From contig ML976716.1 of NCBI GenBank assembly GCA_010015655.1, forward strand, positions 1 through 53,693: a stretch of 53,693 bases of DNA. The letters are read 5' to 3'. The stretch comes from Bimuria novae-zelandiae CBS 107.79. Its lineage: Eukaryota; Ascomycota; Dothideomycetes; Pleosporales; Didymosphaeriaceae. Made by a program: the position numbers and the translations under genes. Each line of letters begins with the position of its first letter. Position 1 is the first letter of the stretch. The notes under the pieces are model-generated. The model saw nothing but the letters and a program-made list of their open reading frames with translations, was not told the origin of the DNA and searched no databases. Of this stretch, positions 1 to 8,905 are shown in pieces.

Positions 1-239
1 TATATATAAATTTTTTATATATATAAATTTTTTTAATCTTATATATAAAATGTTATATTTTCCTTTTAAACTTTTTTCTTTTTATAGTTTTATTATTATT
101 ATACCTTTTTACTTTTTTATTCTTTTTACTTTATTCAAAACTTAAAATATATAGCCAAAATATAAATAAAATTATATATTAATAAAAAAACCTTTTTTAT
201 TTTTTCCTCTATACCCCTACTCTCCTAATAATCGGGTGA
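1..239. other. AT-rich tract, no gene
   Basis: The tract is almost pure A/T, with TATATA and TTTTTA runs at the window edge and no codon structure. It sits just beyond the C-terminal end of the helicase relic. It could be RIP-saturated flanking repeat or subtelomeric filler. Nothing further can be assigned. Confidence 0.6.
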
Positions 240-3200
240 TCCAACAAAACTCAGCCACTAAACGGTTACTCTCTACCGAATCAAATGCCTGCTTTATCCC
301 TAAATATTAAACTAACCTATCTATTGACGATCCATCAACCCTCTTACGTAATAATCTATTAACCTAATAGTTTCTAACGGAATCCTCGCTGCCATGCACG
401 ATCCCTATTAATCTACTTACTAAAATACTATAATACTAGCATTTGCCGCCTGCTGCCTGCTAATAACGCCCTTATTTATTCTCCTCCTATTAATGGCATA
501 TCTCCTGCGGTACCCCGCACTAAAAATAACCTAAATACAGCTCGTACTAAATTTACTACTTTATTTTCTTAATTAGCTCCTTTGCCTACTGGCTCTCTAC
601 CCGCTAATATTACTAAATGTCGTGTACGCTCTATCTATTACCTATACCCTTATATATCCTACACTAATTTATCTACTACGCTAACTAACTACGTAACTAT
701 TCTATGCTAGCGTACGCCTCTTACTAGTCCTGTATAAACCTCTATCGCGGACCCTGTTATGTCTACTCCTACTATCGGAACGCATGCTATACTACTTCCC
801 TCTTAGTCTCCCTATCCCTCTTCCTTTTTACTTTAACCACGTTTATCTCTTCTTTATTACTACTATCTCTATTACTACCCTCCTTGCTCTTCTTCTCTTC
901 TATCTCTTTACCTCCTTTGCAAATATCGCATTTCTCTTCCCCCTTTTCGCACCCTACCCGCTCTACTTCTCTACGATCCAAATACCCGCCTAACACCACT
1001 CGCCTGCACGTTGCCGCCTCGCCTTCTCTTGCCAACGCTTGCACTAACGCATGCTCCTTTTCCTTTTACTTGTCTTTAGCTACTTACTGTGCCCCTTCCT
1101 ACACGATTATAACCGCCTCGCTCCGTGCCCTATCTTATCCTGCCTGGCCGCTCTCCTGCGCGTAATCCAATACGGAAAATGGCCAATTAATGTGGACGAT
1201 ACACTAGATATTAGGAATATTAACGCTTATTCCTAACGCGCTCGTGGCTATAATAACCCGCTTACTACCTAATATAAAATCCTCTAACATGCTTGCCTTA
1301 CTAACAGCGTTATAGTAATACGTATAGTATCCTAACTACTACGCTAACGCCTTGACCTTACGCACTAAATTACTATATATTACTACCTTACCCTACCTAT
1401 ACTTACGTAACTTTTACCGCACTACGCCTAATATTATCCCCTCTACCTTTTACTTCTTCGCTGCCCTCCCTACCTTAATTACCTAGTATACTATATTTGT
1501 CCGCGCCGTCTCTGCCTAGAACACCTTAACCTAGTTAGTATTAAAATGTATTTATTAGAATAACTTATCCTCTTTACTAGGCGGCAACGTTACTATTAAT
1601 AATACTATCTATGTCTCTATAGTTACTAACTTGCCTAACTGCTGCATTTGCTTACGGAATGTATACCACTAATTTAATATAATATAGCACTTATTAATTA
1701 TAATCTAGTCTAACTACCGTGTTACTCTTAAATAGTTTACGAATGTAGTAAACCCCTGCGTAATAATTAACTTAGGCGTTACTAATACTACTATGGCTAC
1801 GTCGAGCGGGCGCCGGCTCTCCCACGCTATATATAATATCCCTAGCTTTTTACACCGCCGCATTATATCGCCTCGTAATATAATTAACGGGACGACGACG
1901 ATGGTCGTGCCGCCCTACTTAGCCTACGCTGGCAACATAAATAACATACTCTTACCTACCCTTATTAGTATTACTACTACTACGGGGCTCTCTTTACCCA
2001 CGATGGCATTAATCGCCTCTTACTATACGCTTTAAAATATTACTATCTTGCCTGCTATCCTCTACAACTACTTAGCGGTGTCTATTTTTCTTAACCTTTT
2101 CTACTAATCTATCCTAGCCTTATCTACCTTACTTTTAAACGGCGCCCTCTTTCGCTTTTTGCACCTATCCTCCTCGCTACTATTTAGTAAAAACCCTAAA
2201 AATTAATACTAATCTATGCTTAATATCTAAAACTACTATTACCTATCTACTATTACCCTAGCCTACTCCATGATGCCTTGTGCGTATACTATACCCGCCA
2301 TATACGCCGTGTGCCTGGCCTGTAAATCCGCTACTAACGCTTTTATATTCTCTTTATTCTATGCCTTGCTTTCGTCTCCTTCTTTTGGCTAAAACGCCGC
2401 GGACTCGCGTAAAAACCGTCGACTAATGCTAATAGCGATTTTACGATACGCGGCAATTATTAATAACTAGCCTAATTTAACGCTAGTCTCGCGTTTTAAC
2501 ACCTCTTATAACTAGTCCGTCGTCTACTTACGCCTATTGGGGTTAACTAGCTATATATACGACGAAATTACCTTCTTCTTTTACACTATCGCCTCTATCT
2601 GCTGCTGGAATAGCAACACTAGCTATATATAATATACTACTAACTCGCCCACCTCGCGCGGTAAATACTAGTAAATAATCTTAACGTCGCCGCTAATGGC
2701 ATACCCTTTATAGTATCTTATTATAAACACTACCTTGCCGTCCTTAACGAATATATTGCGGTGGCCCCCTTTAACTATGTTGCTATACTAGATACTTATA
2801 ATTTTGGGCCCTCTAGCTAGCTGCCCGCCCGTAATATATATTAACGCGATTAACTTCTCCCTAAATATAACTACCTAGTTTATATACCGCCTAACCTTTT
2901 GCTAGTTAACGCCTAAACGGGTGCCTAGCTTTATAAACTAGTCCCTAATCCAGGCATCCTGGTTAACCTGCTTATATAACTACTACTCTTTATCTATGGG
3001 CATGCGGGTGCGCTAGTCTTTTAAAAAATTCTACCCTAGTTACTTATTAGTTAGATTATCGCGCAAACTCTCCCACGGGATACTAGGGACAGGCTTAGCG
3101 GACGGGCTGTTACTAAATAATAAATCCTTTATTAATAACTACTAACTTTCCTCCCTTAACCCGTGCACTATACTGCGGAACTAGGCTATAATAAACTATA

Positions 3201-4910
3201 GCTTCTTGTATAATAGCTCGTCCTGCCTTACCCACTCTATATGGCCGCGTGACGTCGTGTTATAATAGATCTTTAGCCTATACGTTCGTAAATTTAATAT
3301 CTACTGCATGGGGCTATAGCTACCGCGCACTATAAACCTGTCTATTATTTACTAAACCTGCTATAAACACCCTTTTAACTGGCCTTATTACTAGGTGCTG
3401 TCCTTATCGCTCTTATATACGCTATCGCTGTCTATATTATCTCCTGCGAATATATCTAATAATTCTAACGCTTGCTGCACTACCATAAACTAGGTAACCT
3501 TAATAATGGCTAATAAAATGGGCGGGTACTATTCGGCGCCCTTCTACCTGTCCTTTTTTACCCCTAACATGGCTAATGCACACACTAACGGGCTATTATA
3601 CTCTTTACGGGTGATAGACTAGCTTAATAATACGATGTAAAACGCTAAACATAATTTCTTAATACTTAATAACGCTTTACGCTTGCCTATAATTCTAGCC
3701 TTCTTTACCTCCTGCTTGGCCTCTATTTCTCCCACTGCACTGTCTGCGTTGTCTATTATTACCTTATTTACACTATCGTCTTTGTCTTCTATCTCTTCTA
3801 TCTCTTTCTTCTCTTTTTCCTCTTCCTCCTCTACCGCTCCTTTTACCGCCTTTACTAACGCCTCCCACGCCTCGCGCTACTACTAGGTAAACTAGTATAT
3901 GGGGCTCTTCCACGCGTGCGCTTGCTGCGTTCGTTAAAAAAATATTAATATTTACTTTTATAGCTAGGCATGGTTACTAACTACCTTCTTATCTATATAT
4001 AGCTATAATAGCGTAAACCGCGTTTAGTGCTTCTTTGTCTAGATTACTTCTAATTGCACGAATATCCCCGTGCAGTGGATAACAGATATCTAGCTAAACT
4101 ACGCTAACCTATCTATAGCCTCCTATATAGTAGCCGCTACGGGCTCCTCTTTAGCTTTAGGCTCTTTTACGCTTACTAATAATTTAGGCCACTCTATACC
4201 TACTAAATACAGTATCTACCTAGTTTACTCTAGCTATAGGTTTACCTCGTCTCGCGCGCTGTCCTAGATTATTGTCTTAGCCCGCTTTTATACGTTGGCC
4301 CACGCCTTATCTATGTTCCTGCCAACGCTTGCCCACCCGGCCTCGCCGTCCACAGGTTTGGGGGTGGGTTTAGGTTAGTAGATCTCAAAATACTGCGAAC
4401 CGGCGCCCTAGGCTAATAATCGTTAGTAATAGACGCGCCTCTAACCCTAATTACTACGTAATTATATGCTTTACTTCTCTAATTAACGTGGATAGCTACC
4501 TCTACCTACTAGTAACTAACTGTGAACATGGCGCTAATAGTTCTTTATAACGCGGAAACTTCGAATAATCTGGCAACACTAGCCTAGGGCTAATTAGCAT
4601 ATTAATCCGTCTATATATACTAGTAACTAGCTAATAGGTTTAATGCTTTAACTAGGCACCTCTAGCTCGCTAGCATACTAGAGTAAACTAGCCTAGCTAC
4701 TAAGCTTATTTACTACTAACTGCGCTCGCGTGCGCCTAACACCCTAATAAATTTACTATAAATAGTTACTTACCTAGCTAGACTAAACCCCGTACCTGCA
4801 CTTTTTACATATTGCTAATAAATACTTAGGCAAATATTCGAAATACTCGCTTATAATACTACTCTTTACTATAATAGCGGGCTTAACGCTACTACGGGTG
4901 GGTTCTAATA
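240..4910 (-). pseudogene. RIP-destroyed telomere-linked RecQ-type helicase with OrsD-like N-terminus
   Basis: Read on the minus strand, one protein can be followed through many stops. At the N-terminal end (about 4784-4812) is ICKKCRYGV preceded by EYFEYLPKYLLA, matching the Cys-x2-Cys finger of the OrsD/DUF3505 domain. Further on, RNIFVKDGKVVF and the segment LPREVGEL (about 2640-2760) match the region ahead of the helicase core in telomere-linked helicases. A P-loop remnant VGKSMLFMLPA (about 1930-1975) and GGTTIVVVPL (about 1880-1915) are helicase motifs I and Ia. Motif II, normally DECH, reads NKCY at about 1680-1692. TLPPSKE follows near 1570. A Cys-rich tail (GCEKGEEKCDICKGG, about 880-960) is preserved. 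Almost all stops are TAG/TAA where Trp or Gln is expected, as RIP produces. The family is RecQ-like helicases found next to telomeres in many fungi. The outer boundaries are approximate. Confidence 0.85.
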
Positions 4911-5043
4911 ATAGGTCCCTATTACACTATATAGCCTTTTTAACGCGTGGAATTTTTTATAACTTAACGCGTCTTTACTTGTGCTACGCGTTAGTCTCTA
5001 TTTTAGAGCTGCCTTTGGTGTCTAATCGCCGCCTTATTATGTT

Positions 5044-5070
5044 TACCCTAACCCTAACGCGCAACCCTAA
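5044..5070. repeat. Short interstitial telomere-like CCCTAA tract
   Basis: Two adjacent CCCTAA units (5046-5057), a 7-base spacer, then a third CCCTAA (5065-5070). On the minus strand this is TTAGGG, the usual telomere repeat of filamentous ascomycetes. It lies just upstream of the N-terminal end of the helicase relic. It is short and sits in RIP-biased sequence rich in CTAA, so a chance origin is possible. Confidence 0.4.
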
Positions 5071-5168
5071 CGCCTATAACTATATATTATTTAGTACTAT
5101 AAATTAGCTAGGACGTGTAACTTAGTGTGCTAAATCTATTACTAAAATTTTAGGTTAATTAGACTACA

Positions 5169-5305
5169 GGAACCTATCGACATGTGGGGTTAACTATCTT
5201 TAATATACGGGCTACGTTCTCAGATATACATAGAAGAATTGGCCTAGCGCGGATATTCTATCCCTAACAAAACCAGGGTCCTATCGACATGTAGGGCTAC
5301 ATGTT
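5169..5305. repeat. Pair of direct repeats between the helicase relic and normal-composition DNA
   Basis: The motif CCTATCGACATGT occurs near 5173 and again near 5280, each followed by a GGG(G/C)T-type stretch, about 107 bases apart. They straddle the point where RIP-like composition gives way to balanced composition. They may be remnants of a terminal or tandem repeat bounding the helicase segment. Confidence 0.4.
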
Positions 5306-5453
5306 CATGCAGCCCTGGGTTAGGATGCAGGATCTGGAAGCGAGAGTTGAAGCGCTAGAAGAAGAGAAGGTGAAGTTGGTGAGAGTCTTTCAAGAGTGGG
5401 CTACGATGAACAAGAAATTCATGCAAGACCTCACAGGGCTCATGACAAGCTAG
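5301..5453 (+). CDS. Small coiled-coil ORF, possible gene fragment
   Basis: A 50-residue ORF starts at ATG 5301, with an in-frame TAG seven bases upstream. From residue 9 it is a charged amphipathic helix (MQDLEARVEALEEEKVKL, then VFQEW) with hydrophobic residues spaced as in a coiled coil. It has no transmembrane segment or recognised domain. It resembles the C-terminal tail of a larger protein more than a stand-alone gene. An ATG at 5325 would also give a 42-residue product. Whether it is expressed is unknown. Confidence 0.25.
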   Translation: MFMQPWVRMQDLEARVEALEEEKVKLVRVFQEWATMNKKFMQDLTGLMTS

Positions 5454-5634
5454 CGATACTGGTAGATGAAGTGGAAAAATGCTATGCATATCTTAGTATG
5501 TACGGGTGAATGGGCGGGAGAGAGCTAGCGTGTGGACGTGCAGGAGCAGCGACGTTCAGGTGGAACTCGGCACCTGCGTGCCTTTAGTCATCAAGCCGAT
5601 CCTGACGTAATCCATCCTCCTCACGTTCCTTGGG

Positions 5635-6028
5635 CTACGCCGATTCGGTCGAATCACGTGAAGTTGTCTTCTGAAATGATTCTCTTCCTTGTTGGGCCCG
5701 CCCGCAATGAGCTGGCGACTTCATTACTGGCGGAGGATACAGCTTTTCCTTACCTGGGGTTAGCGATGGACAGAAGCGAAGGGGGGCGGCTTACGAGAGT
5801 ATCTCGATCTGGTGGAGACCAAGGCTGGCCTGTCGCATCTGTCGATACGAATCCATTAAATCGTCCGTTGCGATATGCTAGGAAATATACGTGAGTGTCG
5901 TACTCGAGACACAACTTTGCTAATTTCTCGTAGAGGGTTTTCGATAGCTTCTGGTAATTGTTATTTGCAGCTCGCCTCGACTTCGCGTGTGCTAATACGT
6001 ATGAATGCTGTTGGGACGACATGATCAT
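5635..6028 (-). CDS. MADS-box-like (SRF-type) small protein, one intron
   Basis: Exon 1 is 5795-6028 and exon 2 is 5635-5748, giving 115 aa. The inferred 46-nt intron has donor GTAAGC, a GCTAAC branch-like site and an AG acceptor at 5749. Splicing in phase joins ...PPDRDTL to EKLYPPPVMKSPA. Without it the frame runs off at 5750 and loses the conserved YPPP segment. The protein begins with basic AKSRRAANNNYQKLSKTLYEKL, then LCLEYDTHVYFLAYRNGRF and STDATGQPWSPPD. I recognise this layout from short fungal proteins related to the MADS/SRF DNA-binding domain: a basic helix, a hydrophobic strand and an RNGR turn followed by W-x-PP. The expected role is nuclear DNA binding, but the target is unknown. 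A nearby CAG acceptor at 5754 gives the wrong frame, so the acceptor choice is an inference. The start could also be the second Met (MSSQQ). Confidence 0.6.
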
Positions 6029-7019
6029 AGCGGTAGAGATTGGACCGGCTAGCCTGCGAATATGTAGACTTTAGAGAGGTCTTGCTGCGCGACGCGAATT
6101 TCGAACTGATATGCCCGATTACGGGTACCAGGTTCTAGGACTGGTCGCGGTTCGGTTTTCTGGTTCCTGATCTGACCCCATGGTAGATTGGTTGGGACAT
6201 AGCGCGCTTCCGGGGTCTCTTTTCAAGCCCCTTGTCGGCTTTAGAGACTAGCCAAAAACGGTTAAATTTCACCGTCCTCAATTCCCATTTCTCGTTATCC
6301 GGCTCCCGTTTCGAGCGCTGCCGGGTTCGGCCCCCAGCCAAAAACGGTTCGTCGTTCTCAATTCCCATTTCTGCTATTTCAGACAAGATGGAGGAGATAC
6401 CATTCATGATACGTTACAGTACAGTCGCTTGCAAAGCTGGCTTCCCCTCGCAGCGTACTCAGGAGAATTTTCCCGCGCCACTCTTAGCAGACACCTTACC
6501 AAACTAAGCTAAGCGTCAAACAAGGGTTGTGCCTGCGACTTCACAAAGTGGCGATCTCATAAGCTGCGCCACATGCGGCTCTACTCTCCCATAATCAACA
6601 CTTCACATTAGGAGATCGGCGTCGTGGCAGGTGGAGTTTAGGATCAAACTCACAGGTTCGATGGGTTGGCTTGACCTGCACAGACGACACTAAATTATAG
6701 TTAGATATATATAGGAGCTTGGTAGTGAAAACCTTTCTATAAACAAGAGACAATGGTAATGGTGGCCTTGGTTATACAACATAATGCCTGCTTCTCCATT
6801 TTAGAGTGAATGGAAACGCTTACGCCGTGGGTCACAGCCATATTCAAAAAAAAGTACAATGCATCGATTATTGTAGAGCAGGATATAGGGTATGGGACAT
6901 CAAAGTTTCTAGCATTGAAATATTTCGCAGAATAAAACTATAACTTAAATTAGACGTGATTAAGAAGATTTAGACAAGAAAAAGGGTTCCTTAAACAAAA
7001 CCTGCATTTGAGACAATTA
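6029..7019. other. Intergenic region with short direct repeats
   Basis: No gene I can support. AGCCAAAAACGGTT occurs at 6250 and 6336, and CTCAATTCCCATTTCT at 6277 and 6357, so a roughly 45-bp segment is imperfectly duplicated about 80-86 bases apart. At 6546-6575, GTGGCGAT...AGCTGCGCCACATG resembles part of the leader module at 8378-8405 and may be a decayed copy. ORFs of 90-91 codons here overlap each other on opposite strands and look like chance. Confidence 0.5.
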
Positions 7020-7190
7020 TTTGCCTAGAAGGTTGTTCCGGGGACCCTAAGGGAACTAGGACGCTCATACGCCTAGAAAACTGTTCCGAGGATACTAAGG
7101 CGTCCAGGAGGTTGTTCCGGGGATGCTGAGGCTTCTAGGACGCTCATGTGCCCAGTAAGGTGTTCCGGGGATGCTGAAGTTCCTAGTACG
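7020..7190. repeat. Imperfect ~40-bp repeats built around GTTCCGGGGA
   Basis: Four imperfect units contain (A)GGTTGTTCCGGGGA or a close variant followed by CTAAGG or CTGAGG and a TCCTAG-type end (near 7030, 7085, 7115 and 7160). They lead straight into the 14-bp array and share the element TCCTAG with it, so the two probably arose together. Confidence 0.55.
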
Positions 7191-7192
7191 AT

Positions 7193-7289
7193 GGTCCTAG
7201 TCGAGCGGTCCTAGTCGAGCGGTCCTAGTCGAGCAGTCCTAGTCGAGCAGTCCTAGTCGAGCGGTCCTAGTCGAGCGGTCCTAGTCGAA
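7193..7289. repeat. 14-bp tandem repeat (GGTCCTAGTCGAGC), about 7 copies
   Basis: The unit GGTCCTAGTCGAGC, sometimes with A for the first G, is repeated head to tail about seven times and ends in GTCGAATTC. Copies are almost identical, so the array is a young minisatellite and probably length-variable between strains. No function can be assigned. Confidence 0.85.
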
Positions 7290-8257
7290 TTCTCCCGGGA
7301 GAACTCGACGTCAGGTGATTTGAGGCGGCTATGCAGCGTTCAGCTATGATTGATTAATTGATTGATTGGTTCATAGGCTGTCCCAGCCACCCTAGCGGCG
7401 GCTATGCAGCGTACGACTAATACTATAAATACAGTGTCCCTCCGCCCTCTGCCATGAAGACTAAGCCGCTCCTCACCAGAGTTGCTTCCCTCTACTTGCA
7501 TCAGCTGAGTTCAATCTGTACCTACGGCAGCAGTCCTAATAGACGTTCTGCGTCTCTGACTTGTCAGGCCTTTCCTGGCCCTCCTCGCCTTCTGTTTAAC
7601 AATAAACACTCGTCCACGTTATTGCATATTATGGTACCGTGGATGGGACATGATTGTAGTACTAGAAATTGAAGTCAGCTAGTCTGTAAATATGTACACT
7701 GTAGATGGCGCTGCATTAAACTGCGTGCGTGTCTGAGTTTCGAATCGTGGTGCCCGTTTTCAGGCCCTCGATCACGGCTGCTGGTGTTCTAAACCGGCCC
7801 TCCGTTTCTGTAGGGCACAGCGGCAGGTAGACTTACGATTTACTATATATGGAGTATGACATCACAGTATGCACTTCGTTTGCGGTTACCGTTGCAGGGA
7901 CCTGGGCATGGTTTACTGTTTCCCGTTTTCTAACCCCTACCGGGTTTCGTTCTAGCGCCCTCGCACGCCTGTATGGGGTGCGCATCACGTAGGATGCGGA
8001 GTAACGCTAGTGCGGCTTTCTCGCCTAGCTAGGGCCCGTTTTCGTCCCTCTTATCGCGGGCCCAGTTCTGAGACCCTTCTGGTGCCCTTTTTTGTAACCC
8101 TTTTGACGCTCTAAGTTAACGTTAGCGTCGAAATTACAGTACAGTGGTGACCGAAACCGATTGATGATTGATTGATTTATTACGCCCGGCTCGCTCGCCT
8201 AAAGGGCCTTTTTACGCTAACTACATGCCAGAGCTTACAGTAGTGACCTAACTCCCT
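7290..8257. other. Intergenic region, no supported gene
   Basis: GGCGGCTATGCAGCGT is directly repeated at 7324 and 7397. ATTGATTGATT runs occur near 7350 and 8165. The longest ORF (7454-7672, 72 codons) has no recognisable domain and is not supported by context. The rest is unassigned. Confidence 0.5.
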
Positions 8258-8864
8258 CTTGACCGAAACCGGTTTCCGGTTCCTGCACTTCGGTTATTCT
8301 GAGCGCACGGCCGCTTAGAAAGGCGCTTACTAGATAGGCCTTAGCGTTTACAGGGGTGGTACCTGTGGCTTAGAATGTGGCGATATCGCGAGCTGTGCCA
8401 CATGTACCTCTACCTACTCATTATCTATGCATTGCGAAACATCCACAAGCTCCTGGCCGGTGCGGTTCGGCCATCCTCCCTGCTAGCGCCACTAAGGTGT
8501 TTGTCCGCTTCCTAAGATATAAGCATATTTATCCTAGTTGCAAGCGAATTCGCCTTTAGCTGCAACATGACACTCTGCATGTCAGCCTTGCCGCGCCACA
8601 ACGTGGGCTGTGCCATCAGCCGCACCCCGCCCCTCCCAAAAGTAAAGCTCACAACACTCTTACGCTGTCTTTCTCTTAGATGCAGTTTTCGGTATAGCTC
8701 AGCGTCCTCTGCTCCTGTATGCTTGCTAACCTTAATACCTAGGAGTAATACCCTCTTCGGACGGGCGATTTACCGTACTCGTCTCTTCCGTCAGGCTGCC
8801 GTGTTTGAACCCGACCGAGTTTCACTCCTACCGCTTGCCACCGTCCAGCTCCATGCGAAGCAGA
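8258..8864 (+). promoter_or_regulatory. Shared promoter/5'-leader module, copy 1 (HET gene)
   Basis: This block matches, in inverted orientation, the DNA upstream of the HET-NACHT-WD40 gene (16625-17040) and part of the block upstream of the NACHT-ankyrin gene (23655-24013). It contains TGCGGTTCGGCCATCCTCC-type sequence with GCTAGCGCCA (8461-8490), a TATA-like GATATAAGCATAT (about 8516-8528) and a TTGCCGCGCCACA/TGGGCTGTGCCATC segment (about 8589-8620). Homology with 16625-17040 ends at CAGCTCCATGCGAAGCA, 41 bases before the proposed start codon at 8906. The block is open in the HET frame, but the second copy is frameshifted relative to it, so it is better explained as promoter and untranslated leader. 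Confidence 0.7.
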
Positions 8865-8905
8865 AAAACCCACAAGAACACATATTCTCCATCTGTGGCC
8901 ACAAG

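Noticed and set aside
784..1236. Plus-strand ORFs in the first kilobase
   Set aside because: They run opposite to the readable Cys-rich tail of the helicase relic and have only biased T/C-rich composition.
6640..6680. GGTTCGAT-like sequence resembling a tRNA T-arm
   Set aside because: No matching acceptor stem, D-arm or anticodon arm could be built around it.
7193..7289. CRISPR-like array
   Set aside because: The 14-bp units have no spacers and the genome is fungal; it is a simple tandem repeat.
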